Assembly (NCBI RefSeq): GCF_002846395.1
Contig: NZ_PJMU01000002.1
Coordinates: 186,001-250,000, forward strand
DNA length: 64,000 nucleotides
Reading direction: 5' to 3'
Origin: Pontibacter ramchanderi
GTDB lineage: Bacteria; Bacteroidota; Bacteroidia; Cytophagales; Hymenobacteraceae
Position 1 is the first letter of the stretch. The number at the start of each line of letters is the position of its first letter. The notes under the pieces are model-generated. The model did no database searches. It was not told where the DNA came from and worked only from the letters and a program-made list of their open reading frames with translations. Positions 43,938 through 52,578 of this stretch are shown piece after piece. Made by a program: the position numbers and the translations under genes.

Positions 43938-45065
43938 ATGGCCAAAAAGAAACGACACCGCTCCCGACATAAAATCCTGGACCGCAAACTCGGCATTAGC
44001 CCGGGCTCCCTTTTTATACCTGCAGAGGCACATGCCCCACGCTACCTCCTGATGTCGTTTAACGAGCAGTTTTTCAAAGAGCAGGAGCTGGTATCGTATG
44101 CCGAACTTGTGCAGCAGGTAAAAGCCCGGCCCGACGCAACACACTGGATCGACATTCGGGGCTACGCCGACCTCACCATGCTGGAGCTGCTCAAACAGGA
44201 CTTCGGCATCCACTCGCTGCAAATGGAAGACGTGATCAACGATTACCAACGCCCTAAGGTAGACGAGCTTGATGACCGCCTCTTCATCATCACCCGCATG
44301 CTGCGCTGGCACGCAGAGCACCACACGCTCGAAGATGTGCAGCTCTCTGTTTTCTCAGGGCCTAATTATGTCCTTACACTGCAGAGCGATTACGAAGACT
44401 GCCTTGACCCGCTTCGCGAGCGCATCCGCGTTGGCAAGGGCATCATCCGGCAACGCCCACCCATGTACCTTGTCTATGCCATTCTGGATGTGGTGCTCGA
44501 CTATTATTTCCCGGTGATGGGTGCCATTGGTGTTTACATCGAGGAGTTGGAGCAGAAGATTCTGGACAAACCCTCGAAGCAGACCCTGCGGGAAATCCTG
44601 GATCTGAAAAACGAGCTGATAAAGCTGCGGCGCATCGCCTGGCCGGAGCGTGACAAAATGAACGAGCTGCTACGCATGGACGCCGACATAATACCCGACA
44701 ACCTCAAAGTATACTTCCGCGACGCCTACGACCACACCATCCAGCTCATCGACCTCATTGACAGCCACAAGGAAATGTCGACGAGCTTGGTGGAGTTGTA
44801 CATGTCTACGGTGAGCAACCGCATGAACGAGATCATGAAAGTGCTTACCATCATCTCGAGTATCTTCATCCCGCTCAGCTTCATTGCAGGGGTTTACGGC
44901 ATGAACTTCTCGCGCGAAGACCCGGAAACAGGTGAGGTTTTCCATCTGAGCATGCCCGAGCTATACCTGCCCTACAGCTACCCGATCCTGATCATCCTGA
45001 TGACCACGCTGGTGGTAGTGCAGCTATACCTGTTTTACAAGAAAGGTTGGTTCAAGAGTTTTTAA
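43938..45065 (+). CDS. corA: CorA family magnesium/cobalt transporter
   Basis: The 375-residue protein has the cytosolic CorA domain, a long stalk helix, and two C-terminal membrane helices. The pore signature YGMNF follows the first helix (SFIAGVYGMNFS). It forms a pentameric Mg2+ (or Co2+/Ni2+) channel. The N-terminus is strongly basic (MAKKKRHRSRHK). It is convergent with the large gene at 45062, overlapping by 4 bases at the stops. Confidence 0.94.
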   Translation: MAKKKRHRSRHKILDRKLGISPGSLFIPAEAHAPRYLLMSFNEQFFKEQELVSYAELVQQVKARPDATHWIDIRGYADLTMLELLKQDFGIHSLQMEDVINDYQRPKVDELDDRLFIITRMLRWHAEHHTLEDVQLSVFSGPNYVLTLQSDYEDCLDPLRERIRVGKGIIRQRPPMYLVYAILDVVLDYYFPVMGAIGVYIEELEQKILDKPSKQTLREILDLKNELIKLRRIAWPERDKMNELLRMDADIIPDNLKVYFRDAYDHTIQLIDLIDSHKEMSTSLVELYMSTVSNRMNEIMKVLTIISSIFIPLSFIAGVYGMNFSREDPETGEVFHLSMPELYLPYSYPILIILMTTLVVVQLYLFYKKGWFKSF

Positions 45066-47776
45066 TTCGGTAGCTTAAAATTCAACTTCTGAAGCTCATT
45101 GCGGAACACTTTGTAGACCGAGTAGTTGTTGCCCACCTCGTTATAGTGAATGCTCACAGCCTGGTTGCTTTCCAGGGATCGTCCGCCAATCAGGCGGGCA
45201 TCAGGGCCGTATAGGTAGGTTTTTTGCGGGCCGGTCTCTGTAATGGCGTATACCTGATTGCCCCCTCCGAAGTTAAAGTACTGCACGGTCTTGGGTGCTG
45301 AGGTTACATAGCGTTTCTCAAACAGCTCTTTCAGGTCCTGGTCGAAAGCCGTAACCTTGCCCTGGTCCTGGCGCACAATAATGAAGGAACGGCCACTGGC
45401 ATCGGGCAACAGATCGAACATGGCGCTTTTGCTCGGGCGCGGCAGTTGCTCCCGCTTTACCACCTGGCCCTGCAGGTTAAACTCTACCACCTCGCCGTAG
45501 CGCGTCACGACCGTCACCACAGAGCGGCGCAGGTCGGCACCTGCCCGTATCACCCCCTCCGAGGTTATCGGAACGCGCAAGCTGAACGGAAAGCCCGGGT
45601 AGGTGTCTCCTTTTGTGTTGAGAGCGTAGATGTAGCCGTTTTCGAGCAGCACTAAAATCACATCGCGGCCACCTACGCGCACGTGCTGCGGCGTGGCAGC
45701 CAGGCGGTAGTCCATGCGGCGGGGCTGCCAGCCAGGTATAGCGTTGCCGCGTGTGTCGAACATGTAGAGATTGCCCAAGGCATCATCCACCAAAAATCGG
45801 TAGTCGCGGTTCTTCTGGAAGTCGAACACAGCCAGGCGTTGAAGGCGCAGCGTGTCGCCCACGTTAAACGGAAAATGCTCCAGGTTGCGGCCCAGGTTGT
45901 CGATGGCCTGTATGCGGGTGGCGGTGGCAAAAACGTAGCGCAAACGTTTGTCGCTACCGAGCTCTACCTGCTGCAGGCCACCCCGCACCTGGGTCTGGAG
46001 TGTGTCGGTCCAGCCTCGGCTGCCGGTAGCGGTAATGTTGTGCAGCACTTGCATCGAGTCCTGCACCGCCACTTCACGGCTGCGGTCTATGGCGTTCTGG
46101 ATCGGATAGGGCGGAGAAATAAGGCGGCTCGCAAACGGAATGGTCAGCTCTTCTTCAAAGCCCTCCTGGCCACCCTCGGTGTGGCGCTCTTGTCTCCGGA
46201 ACAGTACACTTGTATAGTACTGGTTCTCGGCGCGGGCAAATTGCACGCTCACCTGGTTAAACCGCCGGATCAGGCTGGAGTGCTGCAGCAAGTCCTCGCG
46301 GTTTTCTTCCTGCACATAGCGGTTGAGGATGTACCAGGCATTCACGGTGTTCATGTATAGGCTAAAATTCCCCTCCTGCAGCGTTTCCTCCAGAAAGGAT
46401 TTCTGAGCCACAGAGCGCCCCCATACCTCGCCGGCATTGATGTCATCGATGAGGGCGCGCAGGCTGGCAATCTCCGGCGAGAAGATCATGTAGTTATCGA
46501 GCTGCAGGACGTAGCTTTGCTCAAAACCGGCGAACAGACTGCCGAACAAACGACCGGGCAGGTTCTCCATATCCAGCAGTTGCAAGGTATAGTTGCCGTA
46601 CTTTTCGGTATAGATCTTTTCGTTCCGGGCCTTGCTGAGTTGCTCTGCCAGGGCTTGTAGCCGGGCACCGGTTCTGCCACTGCTCTCCATGCGGGCAATC
46701 ACCAGCTTGTCGGGGCTCGTGTTCATGTTGTACGACTCCATGTAGGCCAGTGCAATCTCCTGGCTGAAGGAGCCTGCCAGGCTGTCGATGGAGGGGCTGA
46801 AGGCGTCGGTCTCCGCCTTGCCGTCGCGCAGGCGGGCCACCTCCCCTACCCCGAAGTGCATGAGCACCGCCGTACGGGTTGGCAGCAGCAGTTTGATGTC
46901 GAGCGGACGCGGTTTGGCGGGCTGCAATTGCGTCTGGAAAGAGCCCTCTAAGGTTTCCGGGTTAGAGAAGCCGTTCAGGAAAATCTTGTTCTGGTCAAGC
47001 TTGAGCTCCAGCATGGCGTTGCGGCAAAAGCTGCTCAGGTAGCGTACCTGTGGCATCAGGTCATCCTGCACGAAAAGGCCAAACAGGTCAGGCAGGGCGC
47101 GGTAATTCACAAACACGTTGGCGTACACATCAGCCTGGCTCAGGTAGTTCACCTTGGCATAGTCTGCGGCTATGGAGCTGAGCTTGCCCCGGTTGATACG
47201 GCGCACGATCTCCTCCACCAGCACAGGAGAGGCGCTCAGGATGAGGTTGTTGTGATAAGAGAAAAAGGTAAAGCTGTTGCCCAGTTGGGTATTGGTGACA
47301 TCGGTGAGCAGCATGCCCTGGTACTCACGCGTGTTCTCCTTGAACATGGGGTTCTTCACGATGTTCTCGGTGAGCGTGCGCAGAAAACGGTGCTCGCCAA
47401 CGGATACCACCGGAATGTAGTACACGAACTCCACGTCGGTTTTACCAAGCACATGCACCGACGTCAGGATATGCTTCTTGTCCAGAAAACGGTCGAGGCG
47501 TTGGTTACCGGGCGCCACGCTGTCGAGCATGGCCATGTTCTCCTGAAAGCGCTGCACCACGGGCAGACCCGAAAGGCTTTCCCACAGCGAGGTCTCCTCC
47601 AGGTGTTTCTTCAGGTCGTTGTGGTTGTTGGTCTCTACCACAAAAGCCGCCGTTTCGGGCACCAGTGTCCAGAGGTCCACCTTCTGCTGTGCATCCTGCC
47701 ACCTGCTGAAGCCATAGTAGACCAGGGAGGCCAGTGTTACGAATGCGATGAAGAAAAAGACAATGCGTTTCGGCAT
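45062..47776 (-). CDS. Large envelope protein, DUF3352-like with C-terminal propeller
   Basis: The 904-residue protein has one N-terminal membrane helix (KRIVFFFIAFVTLASLVYYG). A long region (about 30-560) resembles DUF3352-type proteins (VPETAAFVVETNN, SYHNNLILSASPVLVEE). The C-terminal part (about 600-890) shows repeated beta-strand units (DALGNLYMFDTRGN, ENGYIYALNTKGD) like a PQQ/WD40 propeller. It is probably anchored in the inner membrane and exposed to the periplasm. Function is unknown. The domain names are by resemblance only. It is a single gene with no close partner. Confidence 0.7.
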   Translation of the reverse strand: MPKRIVFFFIAFVTLASLVYYGFSRWQDAQQKVDLWTLVPETAAFVVETNNHNDLKKHLEETSLWESLSGLPVVQRFQENMAMLDSVAPGNQRLDRFLDKKHILTSVHVLGKTDVEFVYYIPVVSVGEHRFLRTLTENIVKNPMFKENTREYQGMLLTDVTNTQLGNSFTFFSYHNNLILSASPVLVEEIVRRINRGKLSSIAADYAKVNYLSQADVYANVFVNYRALPDLFGLFVQDDLMPQVRYLSSFCRNAMLELKLDQNKIFLNGFSNPETLEGSFQTQLQPAKPRPLDIKLLLPTRTAVLMHFGVGEVARLRDGKAETDAFSPSIDSLAGSFSQEIALAYMESYNMNTSPDKLVIARMESSGRTGARLQALAEQLSKARNEKIYTEKYGNYTLQLLDMENLPGRLFGSLFAGFEQSYVLQLDNYMIFSPEIASLRALIDDINAGEVWGRSVAQKSFLEETLQEGNFSLYMNTVNAWYILNRYVQEENREDLLQHSSLIRRFNQVSVQFARAENQYYTSVLFRRQERHTEGGQEGFEEELTIPFASRLISPPYPIQNAIDRSREVAVQDSMQVLHNITATGSRGWTDTLQTQVRGGLQQVELGSDKRLRYVFATATRIQAIDNLGRNLEHFPFNVGDTLRLQRLAVFDFQKNRDYRFLVDDALGNLYMFDTRGNAIPGWQPRRMDYRLAATPQHVRVGGRDVILVLLENGYIYALNTKGDTYPGFPFSLRVPITSEGVIRAGADLRRSVVTVVTRYGEVVEFNLQGQVVKREQLPRPSKSAMFDLLPDASGRSFIIVRQDQGKVTAFDQDLKELFEKRYVTSAPKTVQYFNFGGGNQVYAITETGPQKTYLYGPDARLIGGRSLESNQAVSIHYNEVGNNYSVYKVFRNELQKLNFKLPN

Positions 47777-47949
47777 AGCGGGGTGTATGAGGCTACAAAT
47801 TAACCGAAAAAATTAGAAACCACCCGAACCTGTCTGCTTCTGTCCCATTTCATACAGAAAATATCCTGATGCTATACCTGTTTGGCGGCTCTGGCTTATA
47901 CCTGGCAGGGCTATGTACGTATATATGGGCCAACCCATAACTCCCAAAC

Positions 47950-48825
47950 ATGTTTCGGATACTCACTCCCGTCGATTTTTCGGAAGGCTCCACCAAGGCC
48001 AGCCATTACGCGCTACAACTGGCGGCAAAGGTGCCCGGAGCCAAGTTGCTGCTGCTCCACTGCTTTCAGGATTACCTGGCCGATGCCGACCCGGTGCCTG
48101 CCAGCGCCGCTCACCTGAACCCCTCGGAGCAACTGGCTGAGCGCGTGCTGCACCGAAACGAGACGGAGGCACTCGAGCAACTGGAGGCGCTCTACGAGGA
48201 GTTGCAGCACAAAGCCCGAAGCATGGGCAGCAGCCTTTACATCGAGCGGACTTTTATTCACGGTTTGCCCGAAGAGGAAATACCTGAGCAGGCAGAGCGC
48301 TTCCGTCCGGCTCTGGTGGTTATGAGCACAAAGGGCGAGGCTAGCTTCGGGCGGGCTGTGTTTGGCACGGTGTCTACAAAGGTGATCGAAGAGGCACGCG
48401 TGCCTGTGCTGACAGTGCCGAATCAATTCAATGGTGCTATACCTGGCCGCATTCTGTACGCCACCGATTTCGGGAAGACCGACGTGGCCGACATAGACCG
48501 TATCCGGCAGCTGTTTGGCCACCTGCAGCCCATGATCTACTGCGTGCACATTTCCGACGACCCGGAGGAAGACCGCGAAAAACTGCTGGAGTTGCAGCAG
48601 AACCTTCAGCACGGCGCCCCTGAAAACGACATCCGCTACGCCCTGCTGGAGGGCAGCGACGTAGCCGAAGCCTTGCAGGACTTTGCCCGCAGCGAAGCCA
48701 TCGACCTGCTGGCCCTCACCACCCAGGAGCGTAGCACCTTCGACTCACTTTTCAACCCAAGTCTGGCCAAGAAAATGGTACTGCACGCGCCGCTGCCTGT
48801 ACTCGTTTTTAAGGGCAAGGTTTAA
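47950..48825 (+). CDS. Universal stress protein, tandem UspA domains
   Basis: The 291-residue protein has two UspA domains. The first (about 1-155) has ILTPVDFSEGS and the nucleotide-binding GRAVFGTVSTKVIEEARVPV. The second (about 165-290) has ILYATDFGKTD and a degenerate C-terminal loop (SLAKKMVLHAPLPVLVF). One domain probably binds ATP and the other does not. Such proteins are common stress factors in Bacteroidota. It converges on the ATP-grasp gene with a one-base gap. Confidence 0.9.
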   Translation: MFRILTPVDFSEGSTKASHYALQLAAKVPGAKLLLLHCFQDYLADADPVPASAAHLNPSEQLAERVLHRNETEALEQLEALYEELQHKARSMGSSLYIERTFIHGLPEEEIPEQAERFRPALVVMSTKGEASFGRAVFGTVSTKVIEEARVPVLTVPNQFNGAIPGRILYATDFGKTDVADIDRIRQLFGHLQPMIYCVHISDDPEEDREKLLELQQNLQHGAPENDIRYALLEGSDVAEALQDFARSEAIDLLALTTQERSTFDSLFNPSLAKKMVLHAPLPVLVFKGKV

Positions 48826-48826
48826 G

Positions 48827-49726
48827 CTATACCTTCTCTGCCAGCTGTCCTGCCAACGACAGGAAAGCTTCATGGTAGCGTTCCAAAGCCCCTTCGCTGG
48901 TGCTCAGGAACAGGAAGGGCTCGATCAGTTCAAGTTCCATCAGCACCAGGTCGCCATCGAGCTCCACGCCATCAACGCGGGCGTAGAGGCAGTCCTGGGC
49001 AAACTGCTCCACAATAGCGGTAGCAGTTTGCAGCAGGCGGGCAGGCGGCGCCGGCGTATGCACGCTCCCACCAAAAAAGTGCTGCACCCGGAAATCGCCT
49101 GACTTGGCTTTTTTGAGCACGGCATGGCTATACCTGCCACCAAAGAAAATAAAAGACCATTCGCCCTGCGTTTTGATCTCCTCCAGAAACGGCTGTGCCA
49201 AAAAGGGCTCGTCCTGCAGCAAGCCATTGATGCGGGCTGTGAAACTGCCGGCCTCGGCTCTGCTGATGGCCAGGGTGTTCTTGGCGCCTCCGCTAACACG
49301 GGGCTTCACAATGACCTTCTCCCGCCCGATCGCCTCAAACACACTGTCTGGATCGAACGTGGCGCCCTGTTCCAGCCACACGGTGGGCACAATCTTAACA
49401 CCTTGCGTTTGCATGTCCTTGAAGTATATCTTGTCGGCGTTCCAGCGCAGTGTTTTCACCGGGTTGAGCACCCGGCAACCCAGGGCCTCCAGTTTGTCGA
49501 GCCAGGTATAGAAGGCCTCTATTTTGTCGAAGTAATCCCAGGGTGACTTGATGATGATGGCGTCGAAAGCAGTCCAGTCCACCTGCTCATCATCCCATAC
49601 CTGAAAAGAAATTTGATGGCCTTTTTCGGCCAAAAAACGGTACAGGCGCTCGTCTTCGCTATCAGCGTTGGCGGTGTAGTTGCCCAGGCTCTGGCAAGTG
49701 ACCAAAGCTATTTGTTGTAATGACAT
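48827..49726 (-). CDS. ATP-grasp protein, RimK/glutathione synthetase-like
   Basis: The product of about 299 residues has an N-terminal substrate domain (ALVTCQSLGNYTANADSED) and an ATP-grasp fold: KVIVKPRVSGGAKNTLAIS, GEWSFIFFGGRYSHAV and the Mg-binding end DLVLMELELIEPFLFL. It resembles the YheC/cycloserine-ligase-like group of carboxylate-amine ligases; the substrates are unknown. The ATG at 49726 (MSLQQIALVTC) is preferred to an upstream in-frame start seven codons before. The stop TAG lies in an AAGGTATAG motif. Confidence 0.82.
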   Translation of the reverse strand: MSLQQIALVTCQSLGNYTANADSEDERLYRFLAEKGHQISFQVWDDEQVDWTAFDAIIIKSPWDYFDKIEAFYTWLDKLEALGCRVLNPVKTLRWNADKIYFKDMQTQGVKIVPTVWLEQGATFDPDSVFEAIGREKVIVKPRVSGGAKNTLAISRAEAGSFTARINGLLQDEPFLAQPFLEEIKTQGEWSFIFFGGRYSHAVLKKAKSGDFRVQHFFGGSVHTPAPPARLLQTATAIVEQFAQDCLYARVDGVELDGDLVLMELELIEPFLFLSTSEGALERYHEAFLSLAGQLAEKV

Positions 49727-49864
49727 AAATGTGGATATTTGCCGCAAAATTATACTTTATACCCCGCAGAATCTACAGAATAAATTTCCAAATAAACAAA
49801 ACTTTAAGAACGTCTGTTCTCGTATGAAAAGTATAATTTGCTTTCCCGCTTTTTAACCTACACC

Positions 49865-50512
49865 ATGTTACATCTTCTCAGCTTCAGCTTACGACACAGG
49901 TACAGCCTTTCTGTACGCCTGTTGGTCCTGCTATTGCTGATCAGTACCACGGCGGCCGCCTGCCGGCCAGAGGACACGCTCGAGGAGCAAAAAGAAGAAC
50001 CGCGGGAACGCAACCAGCACACCGAACCAGACACCCTGCTGGCCCGGCGCCAGCCAGCGGGTCCGGCGGCCACTATCGATTTTCTGGGCAATCCCTTCCT
50101 GTCGGATTACCGACAGAGCAAAAAGCTGGACGCTTACTTTGCCCGCATCAACACAGACTTCACCCTTGATGCCGACCCCGTGGAGAACATGCACCGCCCC
50201 GCCGTTACGGACACGATCTATACCATCCGCTTCGGTGAGTCGGTGATTGAGCTATACGCTCCTTCCCAAACCGGCGACTTGCTGCTGCAGGTGGCCGACA
50301 TCCGCAATGGGGGCATCGCCCTGCGCAACAACATGAAGGTAGGCATGGGACAGCCCGAGCTGATGACCAAGCTCAAAAACTTCGATGTGCGCATTCTGCA
50401 GACCAACTCCGAAATTGTGGCCACCACTGTGGAGGGTGCTCCTATCTCGCTGCGCTTTTTCCTGAAAAACGGCAAAGTAAACCGCATCCGGTATGAGGGT
50501 TATGTGGACTAA
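49865..50512 (+). CDS. Lipoprotein of unknown function
   Basis: The product of about 215 residues has a signal and lipobox (STTAAAC), then an acidic linker and a C-terminal beta-rich domain (IYTIRFGESVIELY, NMKVGMGQPELMTKL). The latter resembles small periplasmic folds of the SmpA type, but no family is certain. A TTG at 49838 would add nine residues; the ATG at 49865 is preferred. It precedes dtd by 68 bases in the same direction. Confidence 0.65.
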   Translation: MLHLLSFSLRHRYSLSVRLLVLLLLISTTAAACRPEDTLEEQKEEPRERNQHTEPDTLLARRQPAGPAATIDFLGNPFLSDYRQSKKLDAYFARINTDFTLDADPVENMHRPAVTDTIYTIRFGESVIELYAPSQTGDLLLQVADIRNGGIALRNNMKVGMGQPELMTKLKNFDVRILQTNSEIVATTVEGAPISLRFFLKNGKVNRIRYEGYVD

Positions 50513-50549
50513 GCGCCCCTCAGCCCAGGTATAAATACACCAGAAACCC

Positions 50550-50557
50550 TACCTTTG
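50550..50557 (+). promoter_or_regulatory. -7 box of dtd
   Basis: TACCTTTG matches TAnnTTTG exactly and lies 23 bases before the ATG at 50581. It suggests dtd is read separately from the lipoprotein gene. Confidence 0.5.
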
Positions 50558-50580
50558 CAGCTGAACCAAAGGTATACCTC

Positions 50581-51033
50581 ATGCGCATCGTTATCCAACG
50601 CGTCACCCAGGCATCTGTCACCATCAACCACCAGGTAAAAGGCGAGATCGGCCTTGGCTTGCTGTTACTCGCCGGCTTTACGACAGACGACACAGAAGAA
50701 GATTTGAGATGGATGGCCAACAAAGTGGTGCAGCTTCGCATCTTCAGCGATGCTGATGACAAAATGAACCTGAGTGTGCAGGATGTGCAGGGTGATCTGC
50801 TGGTGATCAGTCAGTTTACGCTCTATGCCCTTACCAAAAAAGGTAACCGGCCTTCTTACATCCAGGCGGCTCCGCCTGCTGTGGCCATACCTCTATATGA
50901 GCGTTTTGTCGCGCTTCTGGCGGAGGCGCTGGGCAAGCAGGTACAGACCGGCGAATTTGGGGCCGACATGAAAGTAGCGCTTCTTAACGACGGGCCCGTC
51001 ACCATCACCATCGACTCTAAAAACAGGGAATAA
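50581..51033 (+). CDS. dtd: D-aminoacyl-tRNA deacylase
   Basis: The 150-residue protein has the start MRIVIQRVTQASVTI, the active-site motif SQFTLYALTKKGNRPS and the Gly-cisPro motif NDGPVTI of Dtd. It removes D-amino acids (and glycine) mischarged on tRNA. Length matches the family exactly. Confidence 0.96.
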   Translation: MRIVIQRVTQASVTINHQVKGEIGLGLLLLAGFTTDDTEEDLRWMANKVVQLRIFSDADDKMNLSVQDVQGDLLVISQFTLYALTKKGNRPSYIQAAPPAVAIPLYERFVALLAEALGKQVQTGEFGADMKVALLNDGPVTITIDSKNRE

Positions 51034-51058
51034 ACCGCCTCGAAATTTTGAGACGCAC

Positions 51059-51090
51059 TTGAAAAATAAAAGGATTAATTTATATATTTT
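51059..51090 (+). promoter_or_regulatory. Possible promoter of the outer-membrane protein gene at 51126
   Basis: TTG (51059-51061) and TATATTTT (51083-51090; one mismatch to TAnnTTTG) are 21 bases apart, in an AT-rich stretch just before the ATG. Confidence 0.3.
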
Positions 51091-51125
51091 TACGTATATA
51101 AGTTATACCTTATCGGACGGGTTTT

Positions 51126-52052
51126 ATGAAAGCCATATCTAATCAGGCAGTACGTCTGCCTCAACTCCTCGCCCGGCTGATGCTGTGCGCCCTATTTTTA
51201 ACAGGTATAGCTTTTGGCGCTCGGGCCCAGACCGACACTACGCTCACCAAGAGCGTAATTGGCAAGCGCTGGATCGTGGAAACACGCGACGGCTCTGTCA
51301 TCCAGGGTATCTATCTAGGACAGACCGAGGGCGGCATACGGCTCCAAACCGATAGCGCCGGAGAGGTCTTGATTCCCCATACCCAGATCAAAAGCACCAA
51401 AATCATAGAAGACAGCCGGATACGCGACGGTGCCTACTGGTTCGAAAACCCCAATGCCACCCGCTACCTGTTCTCTCCCTCGGCATTTAGCCTCAAGAAA
51501 GGCGAAGCCTATTTCCAAAACACCTACCTGGTGCTCAACTCGTTTCATTTCGGCATTACCGATAACTTTACGATGGGCGGTGGCTTCGAGCTGATCTCCA
51601 CTTTTTCGGGCACCCCGGCTTTTTACATCGCGCCCAAAGCCAGCTTCGAGATAAATGACAAATGGCGGGCAGGCGGTGGTTTGCTTTACATGAATGTGGT
51701 TGGAGTGGAGGAAGACTTCTCCGGACTAGGCATTGGCTACGGCATCGCAACGTACGGCAACACCGACGACAACGTAACCCTGGGCTTGGGTTATGGCTTT
51801 GTGGACAGCGAGTTCTCTCAAAAGCCATTTATCAACCTAAGCGGCATGAAACGCATCAGTCGGAGGGTAGGCTTGGTGTCGGAGAACTGGCTGGTGCCCA
51901 GCGACGGTTATTATGGCCTGATCTCGTACGGCCTGCGGTTTATGAGCGAGCGTATAACTGTTGATCTGGCCTTTATCAACAATGGCGATATTGCAGCAAC
52001 GGTCCCGATCGGGGTGCCTTACGTGGATTTTGTGATTAAATTTGGCAAATAA
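51126..52052 (+). CDS. Predicted outer-membrane beta-barrel protein
   Basis: The 308-residue protein has a signal peptide (cleavage near GARAQ). A short N-terminal beta domain (about 45-100; IVETRDGSVIQGIYLG) is Sm-like in pattern. A C-terminal region of alternating beta strands (about 115-308) includes FTMGGGFELIS, LGIGYGIATYG and ends VDFVIKFGK. It is probably an outer-membrane barrel conserved in Bacteroidota. The function is unknown. The MazG-like gene follows after 17 bases. Confidence 0.7.
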   Translation: MKAISNQAVRLPQLLARLMLCALFLTGIAFGARAQTDTTLTKSVIGKRWIVETRDGSVIQGIYLGQTEGGIRLQTDSAGEVLIPHTQIKSTKIIEDSRIRDGAYWFENPNATRYLFSPSAFSLKKGEAYFQNTYLVLNSFHFGITDNFTMGGGFELISTFSGTPAFYIAPKASFEINDKWRAGGGLLYMNVVGVEEDFSGLGIGYGIATYGNTDDNVTLGLGYGFVDSEFSQKPFINLSGMKRISRRVGLVSENWLVPSDGYYGLISYGLRFMSERITVDLAFINNGDIAATVPIGVPYVDFVIKFGK

Positions 52053-52069
52053 CCAAAAGCCTTATACCA

Positions 52070-52396
52070 ATGACCATTGCCGAAGCCCAAAGCATTGTAG
52101 ATTCTTGGATCAAAGAAAACGGTGTTCGTTACTTCAACGAGCTCACCAACATGGCCATCCTGACGGAAGAGGTGGGTGAAGTGGCCCGCATCATGGCACG
52201 GCAGTATGGTGAGCAGTCGTTCAAGAAAAGCGATGAGGGCAAACAACTTTCCGACGAACTGGCCGACGTGCTTTTCGTGCTCATCTGCATCGCCAACCAA
52301 ACAGGTATAGACCTGACCGAAGCCCTCCGCAAAAACCTCGACAAAAAAACCTCCCGCGACAGCGAAAGGCATAAGCAGAACGAGAAACTGAAGTAA
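52070..52396 (+). CDS. MazG-like nucleotide pyrophosphohydrolase
   Basis: The 108-residue all-alpha NTP-PPase has the MazG signature EEVGEVARIMAR and the second metal site DELADVLFVLI. It hydrolyses (d)NTPs to monophosphates and probably has a house-cleaning role. The stop TAA is the beginning of an AGTT-type purine tract that leads into a strong terminator. Confidence 0.9.
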   Translation: MTIAEAQSIVDSWIKENGVRYFNELTNMAILTEEVGEVARIMARQYGEQSFKKSDEGKQLSDELADVLFVLICIANQTGIDLTEALRKNLDKKTSRDSERHKQNEKLK

Positions 52397-52443
52397 GTTA
52401 AAGAGTTGGGGAGTTTAAGAGTGATAAAGGAAAGAGTTAAAAT
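52394..52443 (+). repeat. AGTT-type tract at the MazG-like stop codon
   Basis: From the stop codon on, the DNA reads TAAGTTAAAGAGTTGGGGAG and continues with AGTTTAAGAG-type units to the terminator. Confidence 0.6.
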
Positions 52444-52490
52444 AAAAACAGAGCAGGGACCCCATTAAGATGGTCCCTGCTCTGTTTTTA
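52444..52490. terminator. Bidirectional terminator between the MazG-like gene and comB
   Basis: AAAACAGAGCAGGGACC pairs perfectly with GGTCCCTGCTCTGTTTT across a short loop. Confidence 0.93.
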
Positions 52491-52536
52491 TAGATTTTAA
52501 TTTTCCGGATAGAGTACTTCTTTTAAGAGAGTACTT

Positions 52537-52578
52537 CTGATTTCTTAAACTCTCTAACTCCTAAACTCCTAAACTTTT
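52537..52578 (-). repeat. AGTT-type tract overlapping the comB stop codon
   Basis: On the minus strand the tract AAAGTTTAGGAGTTTAGGAG begins inside the last codons of comB, so the final residues (SLGV) and the stop are encoded by repeat units. Confidence 0.65.
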
